64,000 nucleotides of DNA, from assembly GCA_963822765.1 (NCBI GenBank), contig CAWGJL010000050.1:124001-188000 (forward strand), read 5' to 3'. Below, one piece after another: positions 8,173 to 18,460 of the stretch; position 1 is the stretch's first letter; each line of letters starts with the position of its first letter. The stretch comes from Palsa-504 sp963822765 (lineage in GTDB: Bacteria; Actinomycetota; Actinomycetes; Streptosporangiales; Streptosporangiaceae). Under the pieces are notes generated by a model. The model did no database searches and was not told the origin of the DNA. It worked only from the letters and a program-made list of their open reading frames with translations. A program made the translations under genes and the position numbers.

Positions 8173-10872
8173 ATGAGCGTGCTTGGCATGCTGGCGTGGT
8201 TCGCGGCGGCGGTGAGCCTGTGGCTCGGCGCGCGCCGCCACGCCAGCGCGTTCGCCCGCGGCTACCGGTGGCTGGCCGGGGCCGCCGCCTTGTACTGCGC
8301 CGGGCTCATCATCCAGCAGGTGCTCGGTTCCGCGGTCAGCCCGGCCTCCGGGCTGTCGTTCGCCGACCTGCCGCCGCTGCTGGCCGTGGCCGCCGCCGCC
8401 GTCGGCATCGCGATGCTCACCACCGCGGAAAAGGAAAAGGACGGCCCCGGCCGCCGGCTGTCCGCGGGCCAGCTGAGCGACGGGTCGGGCCCGCTCGAGA
8501 GCGCCGCTACCCCGGTCCTGCCCGGGCTGGCCGACGGGTACGTCATGGCCGTGGCCCTGCTCGTGATCGGCTGGGTCACGCTGTTCAGCGCCGAGTTCCA
8601 CCGGTCCTCCGAGCGGCCAGGCACCTTCCTGCTCGCCCTCATCCACCCGCTGGCCGACCTGGCCGTGCTCGGCGCGTTGCTGCCCATGGTCACCACCGCC
8701 TGGCGCCGGGTCATGCTGCCCTACCTGGCCCTGCTCGCCGTGCTGGCCGGGGACGCGCTGGCCGCGGGCCAGCGGGCCCTGGGCGGGCACCCCGGCGTCG
8801 CGGCCCAGCTGCTGGCCGTGGTCGCCGCGCTGCTGCTCGGCGCGGCCCCGTGGCGGGTGGCCGAGGCGGGCGGGACCCGCCGGGCCTCGAGCTCGGCCGC
8901 GGCCACCGTCGTCGCCGCGCTGACCGCCGCCGTGGCCACCATCGTGGTCATCGCCAACGGCCTGGCCGGCGCCCCCGCCTCCGGGGCCGCGCTGGTCGTG
9001 GCGGGCGGAGCGGGCGTGCTGGTGCTGGCCGTGCGGGTGTTCATGCTGGTCAACCAGAACGGGATCATCCTGGGCATCTGGCGGGAATCCAGCCGCAGCC
9101 TGCGCGAGCTGGCCAGCCGGACCAGCGACGTGGTGCTGGTCTGCGACACCGACGGCGTGATCAGCTACGCCAGCCTGGCGGTCGGGGACTACGGCTACGC
9201 GCCGGGGGACCTGACCGGGCGGCGGCTGCTGGACTTCGTGCACCCCGAGGACCGCGGCGCCGTGCTCACCGCGTCCCGGCTCGCGCTCGGCGCCCGCGCC
9301 GCGGATCAGGCCGCGGGCCAGGCCGCGGATCAGGCCGCGAATCAGAGCGGGGGGACCGGGCGGTTCCCGGCCCGGGTGCGCGCCGCCGACGGCACCTGGC
9401 GGCACGTCGAGTCGACCGTGCTGCGCTACCAGGTACCCGGTGCCCCGCGCCAGATCATGGTCACCGCGCGCGACGTCAGCGATCAGGTGGCGCTGCGCCA
9501 GCAGGTCGCGCACCTGACCTTCCACGACGGCCTGACCGGCCTGCCCAACCGCGCCTACGTCGAGGAGCGGGCCCGGGACGTGCTGCGCGACGCCACGGCC
9601 ACCCGCCGGATCGGCGTCATCTTCCTCGACCTGGACCGCTTCACCGCGGTCAACGACTCGATCGGGCACGGCGCCGGCGACCTGGTGCTGGCCCAGGCCG
9701 CCCGGCGGCTGCGCGCCACCGTCCCGGTCCACGACACGGTCGCGCGCTGGGGCAGTGACGAGTTCGCCGTCCTGGTCGAGAACGCGAGCAGCCCGGCGGA
9801 GCTCACCGAGCTCGCCGAACGGCTGGTCGGGGCGATCTCCGCCGAGCCGTTCCGGGTGGCCGGCCAGCAGATCGCGCTCACCGCGAGCGTGGGCGTGGCC
9901 CAGGCCGGGCGGGACTCCGGCACCCCGGACCACCCCGACGACCCGACCGGGCTGGTGCTGCGCAACGCGGACGTGGCCATGTCCCGGGCCAAGGAAGCCG
10001 GCGGTGACCGCGCCGAGGTCTACGCCGCGCACATGCACGCCGACGTGGTCCGCCGGCTCGAGATCGTGACCGGCCTGCAGCGCGCCATCAGCAACGGCGA
10101 GCTCACCCTGCAGTACCAGCCCATCGTGGAGCTGGCCACCTCGCGCGTCGTCGGCGCCGAGGCGCTGGTCCGCTGGTGGCGCGACGGCGAGGTCGTCGCC
10201 CCGCGCGAGTTCCTGGGCGTGGCCGAGGAGTCGGGCCTGATCGTGCCGCTGGGAGAGTGGGTGCTCCGCCAGGCCTGCGCGCAGGGCGCCGCCTGGCGCC
10301 GGGCCTCGTGGGACGTCGGGGTCTCGGTCAACCTGTCCGGACGCCAGATCACCGCGCCCGGCTTCACCGCCCGGGTGGCGGCCATCCTGACCGAGACCGG
10401 CCTGCCCTCGACCGCGCTCACCGTGGAGGTCAACGAGCGGATCCTGGTCGAGGAGGACGGCCTGATCGCGGACCGGCTCGCGGAGCTGCACCAGATGGGC
10501 GTGCGGATGGCCATCGACGACTTCGGCATCGGGTACGCGTCGCTGGCCTACCTGCGCCAGGTGCCGCTGGACATCATCAAGATCGACCCCTCGTTCGTGG
10601 CGGGCCTCGGCCACGACGACACCTTGACCCTGCTGACCAGGACCGTGGTGCAGGTCGGCCGCGAGCTCGGCCTGCGGGTCATCGCCGAGGGCATCGAGCA
10701 GCCTCGCCAGCTCAGCGCGCTGCGCGAGATGGGCTGCGACTACGGGCAGGGCTTCCTGGTCGCCCGGCCGATGGCCGCCCCCGGTGTCGAAGCGCTGATC
10801 AGGACCTCGGGGGAGGCGCCAGGCGGGCCAGCCAAGCATGAACCGAATGAGCCGGCACGTCTCGGGATGTGA
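8173..10872 (+). CDS. Membrane PAS-GGDEF-EAL cyclic di-GMP protein
   Basis: The 899-residue protein has an N-terminal membrane sensor of about eight helices (residues 1-300), a PAS domain (about 310-440) interrupted by an Ala/Gln-rich repeat near residue 376, then GGDEF and EAL domains. The GGDEF motif reads GSDEF (around residue 527) and the upstream inhibitory RxxD site is absent, so cyclase activity is doubtful. The EAL domain keeps EALVRW (around 663), the DDFG loop, a KID lysine and the AEGIE glutamate, so phosphodiesterase activity is likely. The last codons overlap the palindrome that precedes the ilvB promoter. Confidence 0.88.
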   Translation: MSVLGMLAWFAAAVSLWLGARRHASAFARGYRWLAGAAALYCAGLIIQQVLGSAVSPASGLSFADLPPLLAVAAAAVGIAMLTTAEKEKDGPGRRLSAGQLSDGSGPLESAATPVLPGLADGYVMAVALLVIGWVTLFSAEFHRSSERPGTFLLALIHPLADLAVLGALLPMVTTAWRRVMLPYLALLAVLAGDALAAGQRALGGHPGVAAQLLAVVAALLLGAAPWRVAEAGGTRRASSSAAATVVAALTAAVATIVVIANGLAGAPASGAALVVAGGAGVLVLAVRVFMLVNQNGIILGIWRESSRSLRELASRTSDVVLVCDTDGVISYASLAVGDYGYAPGDLTGRRLLDFVHPEDRGAVLTASRLALGARAADQAAGQAADQAANQSGGTGRFPARVRAADGTWRHVESTVLRYQVPGAPRQIMVTARDVSDQVALRQQVAHLTFHDGLTGLPNRAYVEERARDVLRDATATRRIGVIFLDLDRFTAVNDSIGHGAGDLVLAQAARRLRATVPVHDTVARWGSDEFAVLVENASSPAELTELAERLVGAISAEPFRVAGQQIALTASVGVAQAGRDSGTPDHPDDPTGLVLRNADVAMSRAKEAGGDRAEVYAAHMHADVVRRLEIVTGLQRAISNGELTLQYQPIVELATSRVVGAEALVRWWRDGEVVAPREFLGVAEESGLIVPLGEWVLRQACAQGAAWRRASWDVGVSVNLSGRQITAPGFTARVAAILTETGLPSTALTVEVNERILVEEDGLIADRLAELHQMGVRMAIDDFGIGYASLAYLRQVPLDIIKIDPSFVAGLGHDDTLTLLTRTVVQVGRELGLRVIAEGIEQPRQLSALREMGCDYGQGFLVARPMAAPGVEALIRTSGEAPGGPAKHEPNEPARLGM

Positions 10873-10875
10873 GAC
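10859..10875. promoter_or_regulatory. 17-bp BCAA palindrome, copy 1 (ilvBNC)
   Basis: GTCTC-N7-GAGAC. On the opposite strand it reads GTCTCACATCCCGAGAC, one base different from the copy before cimA. It overlaps the stop codon of the upstream gene and ends 39 bases before the putative -10. Confidence 0.7.
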
Positions 10876-10889
10876 AGTTCCCCCATCGG

Positions 10890-10920
10890 TTGACGTTCCG
10901 ATCACCGATCGCAGTAGGGT
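10890..10920 (+). promoter_or_regulatory. Putative ilvBNC promoter
   Basis: TTGACG at 10890-10895 and a TAGGGT -10-like hexamer at 10915-10920. The leader peptide GTG begins 7 bases after the -10, so it would be at or next to the transcript start. Confidence 0.5.
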
Positions 10921-10927
10921 GTTACCC

Positions 10928-10975
10928 GTGAAGTCCTCGCAGATCCTCGTACTTGGCCGGCGCGCAGCCAGCTGA
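10928..10975 (+). CDS. ilvB leader peptide (attenuator)
   Basis: A 15-codon frame beginning GTG encodes MKSSQILVLGRRAAS, with consecutive Ile-Leu-Val-Leu codons, two of them rare in this genome (GTA, CTT). Bases 10960-10968 inside it (GCGCGCAGC) are complementary to 10987-10995, just before a terminator hairpin. Ribosome stalling when Ile/Leu/Val-tRNAs are uncharged would change which hairpin forms. Leader peptides of this type before ilvB are established in Actinobacteria by comparative work; the peptide here is read directly from the sequence. Confidence 0.8.
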   Translation: MKSSQILVLGRRAAS

Positions 10976-10996
10976 CCAAGCCAGTAGCTGCGCGCT

Positions 10997-11031
10997 CCCC
11001 TCGACTGCCGACCGGCACGAGGGGATTTTTT
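10997..11031 (+). terminator. ilvB leader terminator
   Basis: CCCCTCG (10997-11003) pairs with CGAGGGG (11018-11024); an inner TGCCG/CGGCA pair extends the stem across an AC bulge, and six T residues follow (11026-11031). It lies between the leader peptide and ilvB, as expected for an attenuator. Confidence 0.8.
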
Positions 11032-11077
11032 ATGCCGCCGCCCACCAGTCAACAAAGCAAGCCAGGGAGACCAACCG

Positions 11078-13079
<2,002 letters not shown>

Positions 13080-13087
<8 letters not shown>

Positions 13088-13604
13088 CCATACGCTGTCC
13101 GTGCTGGTGGAGAACAAACCGGGGGTCCTGGTCCGGATCGCCGGGCTGTTCGCCCGGCGCAACTTCAACATCGACTCGCTGGCCGTCGGCCCGACCGAGC
13201 ACGACGACATCTCCCGCATCACGATCGTGGTCAACGGCGAGGAGCATCCGCTCGAGCAGGTGACCAAGCAGCTGAACAAGCTCATCAACGTGCTGAAGAT
13301 CGTCGAGCTGGAGCCGGGCGCCACCGTGCAGCGCGAGCTGATCCTGATCAAGGTGCGGGCCGACGCCGAGAGCCGGTCGCGGGTGCTGGAGACGGTCAAG
13401 CTGTTCCGCGCCCGGGTGGTGGACGTGGCGCTCGATGTCGTCACGGTCGAGGCGACCGGTAACCGGGACAAGCTCGACGCGCTGATCAAGGTGCTCGAGC
13501 CGTTCGGGATCAAGGAACTCGTCCAGTCCGGCATGGTGGCCATCGGCCGCGGTGGCCGCTCCATCACCGACCGCGCGCTCCGGCCCGTCGAGCGCAGCGC
13601 GTAA
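13080..13604 (+). CDS. ilvN: Acetolactate synthase small (regulatory) subunit
   Basis: The 174-residue protein starts with an ACT domain (ENKPGVLVRIAGLFARR at about residues 10-26) and has the C-terminal small-subunit domain ending GRGGRS. It binds valine and gives feedback control and full activity to IlvB. The ATGACTAG overlap with ilvB couples their translation. ilvC starts 32 bases downstream, making ilvBNC one unit. Confidence 0.95.
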
Positions 13605-13636
13605 ACGCTCACAAACACAGAGAGGCCCATTTCAAA

Positions 13637-14635
13637 GTGGCAGAGATCTTCTACGACGACAGCGCCGACCTGTCCGTCATCCAGCGCCGGCACGTCGCCG
13701 TCCTCGGCTACGGGAGCCAGGGGCACGCGCACGCGCTCTCGCTCCGCGACTCCGGCGTGGACGTGCGGGTCGGCCTGCCCGAAGGCTCCAAGAGCCGGGA
13801 GAAGGCCGCCAACGACGGCCTGCGCGTCACCACGCCCGCCGACGCGTGCGAGGAAGCGGACCTGATCATGGTCCTCATCCCCGACCACCTGCAGCGGGAA
13901 CTGTACCGCGAGGCCATCGCCCCGGCCCTGGTCGAGGGCGACGCGCTGTTCTTCGCCCACGGCCTGAACATCCGCTACGACCTCATCACCCCGCCGCCGG
14001 ACGTGGACGTCTGCATGGTCGCGCCGAAGGCCCCCGGCCACCTGGTCCGGCGCCAGTTCTCCCAGGGCCGCGGCACCCCGGTGCTGGTCTGCGTCGAGCG
14101 CGACGCGTCCGGCAACGCCTGGCCGCTCACGCTGTCCTACGCCAAGGGCATCGGCGGCACCCGCGCTGGCGCGCTGAAGAGCACGTTCACCGAGGAGACC
14201 GAGACCGACCTGTTCGGCGAGCAGGCCGTGCTGTGCGGCGGCCTGTCCGAGCTGATCAAGGCCGGCTTCGCCACCCTGGTCGAGGCGGGTTACCAGCCCG
14301 AGTCGGCCTACTTCGAGTGCCTGCACGAGGTGAAGCTGATCGTGGACCTCATGTACGAGGGCGGCATCTCGAAGATGTACTGGTCGGTGTCGGACACCGC
14401 CGAGTACGGCGGCTACACCCGCGGCCCGCGGCTGATCAACGAGCAGACCCGCGAGGAGATGCGCCGGATCCTGGGCGAGATCCAGGACGGCTCGTTCGCG
14501 CGCGAGCTGATCGAGGAGTTCGACGCGGGCAAGCCGAACTTCCTCAAGCGCCGCGAGGCCGAGCAGCACGAGCAGATCGAGCAGGTCGGCGCCAAGCTGC
14601 GCCCGCTGATGTCCTGGCTCGCCGAGGACGAGTAG
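13637..14635 (+). CDS. ilvC: Ketol-acid reductoisomerase, class I
   Basis: The 332-residue enzyme starts with GTG. The Rossmann loop GYGSQGHAHA is at about residues 24-33 and the cofactor-selecting loop has Arg and Ser residues (RVGLPEGSKS), which favours NADPH. Its C-terminal knotted domain supplies the Mg ligands (ETETDLFGEQ and EEFD stretches). It isomerises and reduces acetolactate or acetohydroxybutyrate, the second BCAA step. Length is that of the short class I form. A strong hairpin follows directly after the stop. Confidence 0.96.
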   Translation: MAEIFYDDSADLSVIQRRHVAVLGYGSQGHAHALSLRDSGVDVRVGLPEGSKSREKAANDGLRVTTPADACEEADLIMVLIPDHLQRELYREAIAPALVEGDALFFAHGLNIRYDLITPPPDVDVCMVAPKAPGHLVRRQFSQGRGTPVLVCVERDASGNAWPLTLSYAKGIGGTRAGALKSTFTEETETDLFGEQAVLCGGLSELIKAGFATLVEAGYQPESAYFECLHEVKLIVDLMYEGGISKMYWSVSDTAEYGGYTRGPRLINEQTREEMRRILGEIQDGSFARELIEEFDAGKPNFLKRREAEQHEQIEQVGAKLRPLMSWLAEDE

Positions 14636-14641
14636 GTTTCA

Positions 14642-14701
14642 CCGCTCCGGGCGGGGTAGCGGGTCATGATGACTGCGAACACGCTAACCCGCCCGGAGCG
14701 G
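14642..14701 (+). terminator. Long hairpin after ilvC with the next start codon in its loop
   Basis: CCGCTCCGGGCGGG (14642-14655) pairs perfectly with CCCGCCCGGAGCGG (14688-14701), and TAGC/GCTA extends the stem across one mismatch. No T-run follows, so it could block or slow transcription, protect the 3' end of ilvBNC, or hide the start of the next gene. Confidence 0.55.
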
Positions 14702-15631
14702 AAAACAGAGCCCAAGACGGTGATCGCCGGGACCCGGCCCCGCCGTGACTCCTCCGCGGGCGACGTGGTGCTGGCCTACCTGCGCCTCCAGGCCCACGCC
14801 CTCAAGACGCTCGAACCAAAAGTGCGCGCCGATGAGTTCGACGCGGTGCACCAGATGCGGGTCGCCACCCGCCGGCTGCGCGCCACCCTCCGGACGTTCG
14901 GCCAGGTCATTCCCCGAGCCGACAGCGCGCACCTGGCCAGCGAACTGCAGTGGCTGGGCCGCGAACTCGGCGCGGCCCGCGACGGCGAGGTGCTGGCCGG
15001 GCACCTGCGCGACAGCCTGCGCCCGGTCCCGCCCGAGCTGCTCATCGGGCCGGTCCAGGCCCGCGTGCAGGGCCACTTCGCGCCCCGCCGGGCCGCGGCC
15101 CGCGCCAGCCTGATCAAGGCGCTCGACGACCCCCGCTACGCGAGCCTGCTGGCCGAACTGGACCGGGTCGCGGCCGGCCCGCCAGCCGGCCCGCTGGCCG
15201 CCGCGAAGGCCCGCGAGGTTCTCCCGGCCGCCGTCCGGCGTGCCTACCGGCAGGCCAAACGCCGGATGCGCACCGCCCGGCACACCCCGGACGGCCCGGC
15301 CCGCGACGCCGCCCTGCATCGGGCGCGCAAGTCGGCCCGCCGCGCCCGCTACGCCGCGGAGGCGGCGAGCCCGGCCGCCGGGAAGCAGGCCCGCAGGTTC
15401 GCCCGGCAGATGAAGCAGGTCCAGTCGGTGCTCGGCGACCACCACGACGCGGTGCTGGCCCGCCAGGCCGCCCGCGACCTCGGCATCGGCGCGCACCTGG
15501 CCGGCGAGAACGCCTTCACCTACGGCCTGCTGCACGAGCGCGAGCTGCACCACGCCGCACGGCAGCAAACGCGAGCCGCAGGGGTATGGCGGCACGCCTC
15601 CCGTCCCAAGTACCGCCGCTGGATGAAGTAG
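14666..15631 (+). CDS. CHAD domain protein
   Basis: The 321-residue protein is almost entirely a CHAD domain: HQMRVATRRLRATLRTF near residue 70, LGAARDGEVL, and a second helical half with HRARKSARRARYAAE and LGDHHDAVL. CHAD proteins are helical, rich in conserved His/Arg and bind polyphosphate, often at polyphosphate granules. No CYTH partner is fused here. The start at 14666 (or 14669) falls in the loop of the hairpin after ilvC, and no clear ribosome site is seen, so the true start may be further in. Confidence 0.85.
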   Translation: MMTANTLTRPERKTEPKTVIAGTRPRRDSSAGDVVLAYLRLQAHALKTLEPKVRADEFDAVHQMRVATRRLRATLRTFGQVIPRADSAHLASELQWLGRELGAARDGEVLAGHLRDSLRPVPPELLIGPVQARVQGHFAPRRAAARASLIKALDDPRYASLLAELDRVAAGPPAGPLAAAKAREVLPAAVRRAYRQAKRRMRTARHTPDGPARDAALHRARKSARRARYAAEAASPAAGKQARRFARQMKQVQSVLGDHHDAVLARQAARDLGIGAHLAGENAFTYGLLHERELHHAARQQTRAAGVWRHASRPKYRRWMK

Positions 15632-15645
15632 GACATGAAAATAGT

Positions 15646-15662
15646 ATCTCGCATACTGAGAT
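15646..15662. promoter_or_regulatory. 17-bp BCAA palindrome, copy 2 (leuB-ilvE)
   Basis: ATCTC-N7-GAGAT with core GCATACT. It ends 39 bases before the TAGCGT -10-like hexamer (15702-15707), the same distance as in the ilvB copy. Confidence 0.65.
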
Positions 15663-15701
15663 CGGCGTCTTGCGGGCTGTCCGCGCGGAACGGGAGTCAG
15701 G

Positions 15702-15707
15702 TAGCGT
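15702..15707 (+). promoter_or_regulatory. Putative -10 of the leuB unit
   Basis: TAGCGT, 10 bases before the leader peptide ATG; the leader is therefore likely to be translated from a leaderless or near-leaderless transcript. No clear -35 is seen, which would suit activator control. Confidence 0.4.
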
Positions 15708-15717
15708 AGCAGGCACT

Positions 15718-15762
15718 ATGCGGCACTTGGTCCTTGTAACCAGCCGCAGCGGGGCTCAGTAG
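15718..15762 (+). CDS. leuB leader peptide (probable attenuator)
   Basis: A 14-codon frame encodes MRHLVLVTSRSGAQ with consecutive Leu-Val-Leu-Val codons, three of them (TTG, CTT, GTA) rare here. Bases 15744-15753 (CCGCAGCGGG) are complementary to 15790-15799 (CCCGCTGCGG), which follows the layout of the ilvB and cimA leaders. No T-rich terminator is visible, so control could act on translation or through a weak hairpin (GGCCA/TGGCC around 15785-15814). Confidence 0.7.
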   Translation: MRHLVLVTSRSGAQ

Positions 15763-15845
15763 CCACCCTGATCCTGGGCAGGCCGGCCACCCGCTGCGGG
15801 GTGATGTGCTGGCCATAAGTCCCGGTCCGTGATCAGGAGCCTGAG

Positions 15846-16007
15846 ATGTACGACATGTATCCCTGGGACAAGCGCCCGGACACCAGCAAGCCCGAGCCCG
15901 CCATCAAGGCGGTGCAGATCGCGCTGGACCGGCGCGACAACGGCGGCGACGCGGCCGCCGAGGTAGCCGCGGCCGGTACGCCCTCGGCAGGCCCGACCCG
16001 CCAGTAA
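15846..16007 (+). CDS. Small protein between leader peptide and leuB
   Basis: A 53-residue frame, starting MYDMYPWDKRPD and containing VQIALDRRDNGGDA, has a good GGAG ribosome site 6 bases before its ATG. It ends 9 bases before leuB. Small actinobacterial proteins with a Tyr-Pro-Trp-Asp start and an LDRRDNG segment are a pattern I recall only loosely. No function is known to me. Its position suggests translational coupling with leuB or a role in its control. Confidence 0.6.
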   Translation: MYDMYPWDKRPDTSKPEPAIKAVQIALDRRDNGGDAAAEVAAAGTPSAGPTRQ

Positions 16008-16016
16008 GGTTCTGGC

Positions 16017-17069
16017 ATGGCTTCACGAACGATTAGGCTCGCCGTCATCGGCGGCGACGGCATCGGCCCCGAGGTGACCGCCGAGGCGCTCAAGGTGCTG
16101 CGCGCCGCCGCGCCCGGGATCAGCTTCGACGAGACCGGCTACGACCTCGGCGCCCGCCGCTGGCACCGGACCGGGGAGACGCTGCCCGACGCGGTCCTCG
16201 AGGAGATCAAGAGCCACGACGCGATCCTGCTCGGCGCGGTCGGCGACCCGAGCGTGCCCAGCGGGGTGCTCGAGCGCGGCCTGCTCCTGAAACTCCGGTT
16301 CGAGCTTGACCACTACGTCAACCTGCGCCCGGTGCGCCTGTACCCGGGGGTCGCCTCCCCGCTGGCCAGCATGCGGGCCGAGTCCATCGACATGGTGGTG
16401 GTCCGGGAGGGCACCGAGGGCCCGTACACCGGCGCCGGCGGCGTGATGCGCAAGGGCACGCCCGCCGAGATCGCCACCCAGGAGAGCCTGAACACCGCGT
16501 TCGGGGTCCAGCGGGTGGCCAGGTACGCCTTTGCCAAGGCCATGGCCCGGCCGCGGCGCAAGCTGACCCTGGTGCACAAGACCAACGTGCTGACCTACGC
16601 CGGCGACCTGTGGCAGCGGACCGTCGACGGGCTGGCCAAGGAGTTCGCCGACGTCGCGGTCGACTACTGCCACGTGGACGCCGCGTCGATGTTCTTCGTC
16701 TCCCAGCCCGAGCGGTTCGACGTCATCGTCACCGACAACCTGTTCGGTGACATCCTCACCGACCTGGGGGCCGCCGTGGCCGGCGGCATCGGCCTGGCGG
16801 CCAGCGGCAACATCAACCCCGAGGGCACCGCGCCCAGCATGTTCGAGCCGGTGCACGGCAGCGCGCCGGACATCGCCGGGCAGAGCAAGGCCGACCCGAC
16901 CGCGGCCATCTTGTCCGCCGGGATGCTGTGCGAGCACCTGGGCCTGACCGCCGAGGCGGCCCGGATCGAGCAGGCCGTGGCCGAGGACCTGCTGGAGCGC
17001 CAGGGCGCCTGGGCGGCCCGCACCACCGTCGAGGTGGGCGACGACATCGCCGAGCGAGTAGCCGGCTGA
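16017..17069 (+). CDS. leuB: 3-isopropylmalate dehydrogenase
   Basis: The 350-residue enzyme begins with the nucleotide-binding GGDGIGPEV (about residues 10-18), has REGTEGPYTG and the metal-binding TDNLFGDILTDLGAA signature, followed by the adenine-binding HGSAPDIAGQ stretch. It oxidises and decarboxylates 3-isopropylmalate in leucine synthesis and may also act on methylmalate in the citramalate route, which fits cimA nearby. It lies between the LVLV leader and ilvE. leuA and leuCD are not in this window. Confidence 0.95.
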   Translation: MASRTIRLAVIGGDGIGPEVTAEALKVLRAAAPGISFDETGYDLGARRWHRTGETLPDAVLEEIKSHDAILLGAVGDPSVPSGVLERGLLLKLRFELDHYVNLRPVRLYPGVASPLASMRAESIDMVVVREGTEGPYTGAGGVMRKGTPAEIATQESLNTAFGVQRVARYAFAKAMARPRRKLTLVHKTNVLTYAGDLWQRTVDGLAKEFADVAVDYCHVDAASMFFVSQPERFDVIVTDNLFGDILTDLGAAVAGGIGLAASGNINPEGTAPSMFEPVHGSAPDIAGQSKADPTAAILSAGMLCEHLGLTAEAARIEQAVAEDLLERQGAWAARTTVEVGDDIAERVAG

Positions 17070-17145
17070 CCTCGCCGCCAACCGCGGCATGCGAGGTCAG
17101 GCCTCCGGTTACTGTTGATACCAAGGCGATGAGGAAGTACCAGTC

Positions 17146-18276
17146 ATGATTGATTTCGACGTCCGTCCGGCCAGCCACCCGATGCCCGCCGCCGAGCGCG
17201 AGGCGGTGCTGGCCGCACCCGGGTTCGGCCAGGTCTTCACCGATCACATGATCACGCTGCGCTGGTCCGCCGACCAGGGCTGGCACGACGGCCGGCTGGA
17301 GCCGTACGGCCCGTTCACCTTCGACCCGGCCACCATGGTGTTCCACTACGCCCAGGAGTTCTTCGAGGGCCTGAAGGCGTACCGGCACGACAGCGGGTCG
17401 ATCGCCATGTTCCGGCCGGACGCCAACGCCGCCCGGTTCAACCGGTCGGCCCGCCGCATGGCCATGCCCGAACTCCCCGAGGACACCTTCGTCCGCGCCC
17501 TGGAACTGCTGGTCGGCCAGGACCGCGACTGGGTGCCCGCGGGCGAGGGGAACAGCCTGTACCTGCGGCCGTTCCTGATCGCGACCCAGCGCGGCCTGGG
17601 CGTCAACCACCCGTCGAGTGAGTACCTGTTCTGCGTGATCGCCTCGCCCGCCGCGTCCTATTTCAGCGGCGGGGTCAAGCCGGTCACCGTGTGGCTGTCC
17701 CAGGAGTACACCCGCGCCGCGCCCGGCGGCACCGGCGCGGTCAAGTGCGGCGGCAACTACGCGGCCTCGTTCCTGGCCCAGCAGCAGGCCGTGGCGCAGG
17801 GCTGCGACCAGGTGGTCTGGCTGGACGCCGCGGAGCACCGCTGGGTCGAGGAAATGGGCGGCATGAACCTGTTCTTCGTCCACGATCCGGACGGCAGCGA
17901 CGCATTGAAGGGGGATGGGGAGGTGGGTGGGGCCCCGCAGATCATGACCCCGCCGCTGACCGGGACCCTGCTGCCCGGGATCACCCGCGACTCGCTGCTG
18001 CGGCTGGCCCCCGAGCTCGGCATCAAGGCCGTCGAGGACAAGATCTCCGTCGAGCAGTGGCGGGACCAGTGCGCCTCGGGCGAGCTGACCGAGGTGTTCG
18101 CCTGCGGCACCGCGGCCGTGATCACCCCGGTCGGCCGGGTCAAGGGCGAATCGGCGAACTGGACCGTCGGCGACGGCACCCCCGGCCCCGTCACCACCCG
18201 CCTGCGCGAGGAACTGATCGGCATCCAGTACGGCCGCCTCCCCGACCCCTTCAACTGGACCCACAAGGTCTGCTAG
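17146..18276 (+). CDS. ilvE: Branched-chain amino acid aminotransferase
   Basis: The 376-residue class IV aminotransferase has the PLP lysine at Lys200 in AVKCGGNYAAS and the ATQRGLGVNH-type and YLFCVIASP segments of the family. It makes valine, leucine and isoleucine from their 2-oxo acids using glutamate. A short Gly-rich insert (around residues 256-264, GDGEVGGAP) is a slight oddity. An AGGAAG site precedes the ATG by about 9 bases. It is 76 bases downstream of leuB and probably co-transcribed. Confidence 0.95.
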   Translation: MIDFDVRPASHPMPAAEREAVLAAPGFGQVFTDHMITLRWSADQGWHDGRLEPYGPFTFDPATMVFHYAQEFFEGLKAYRHDSGSIAMFRPDANAARFNRSARRMAMPELPEDTFVRALELLVGQDRDWVPAGEGNSLYLRPFLIATQRGLGVNHPSSEYLFCVIASPAASYFSGGVKPVTVWLSQEYTRAAPGGTGAVKCGGNYAASFLAQQQAVAQGCDQVVWLDAAEHRWVEEMGGMNLFFVHDPDGSDALKGDGEVGGAPQIMTPPLTGTLLPGITRDSLLRLAPELGIKAVEDKISVEQWRDQCASGELTEVFACGTAAVITPVGRVKGESANWTVGDGTPGPVTTRLREELIGIQYGRLPDPFNWTHKVC

Positions 18277-18310
18277 CCCGCCTGCCCCGGGTAACCCCGG
18301 GTAACACCGC

Positions 18311-18327
18311 GTCTCACATCCTGAGAC
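18311..18327. promoter_or_regulatory. 17-bp BCAA palindrome, copy 3 (cimA)
   Basis: GTCTCACATCCTGAGAC. It ends 28 bases before the CAGACT -10-like hexamer (18356-18361), which is 11 bases (one helical turn) closer than in the other two copies. Confidence 0.7.
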
Positions 18328-18367
18328 GAACGCGCCAAAGCGCGAACACCTGTGGCAGACTGGCGCC

Positions 18368-18412
18368 GTGACGTCAGGCCGCATCATTATCGGCTGGCGC
18401 GTCGGCACCTAG
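18368..18412 (+). CDS. cimA leader peptide (Ile attenuator)
   Basis: A 14-codon frame beginning GTG encodes MTSGRIIIGWRVGT with three consecutive Ile codons, ATC-ATT-ATC. GCGCGTCGGC at 18397-18406 is perfectly complementary to GCCGACGCGC at 18450-18459, which directly precedes the terminator. The -10-like CAGACT is 6 bases before the GTG, so the peptide is probably leaderless. Citramalate synthase feeds isoleucine synthesis, so an Ile-only sensor fits the gene it controls. Confidence 0.8.
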   Translation: MTSGRIIIGWRVGT

Positions 18413-18460
18413 GGCACCAGCCCCAGCGCCGGGGAAGACAACCCGGCCCGCCGACGCGCA

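Noticed and set aside
7976..8176. 66-codon frame upstream of the GGDEF-EAL gene
   Set aside because: No ribosome site or conserved pattern; it contains a palindrome that is better read as an operator.
17130..17150. Six-codon frame MRKYQS overlapping the ilvE start
   Set aside because: No BCAA codons, no pairing structure; the AGGAAG inside it is better read as the ilvE ribosome site.
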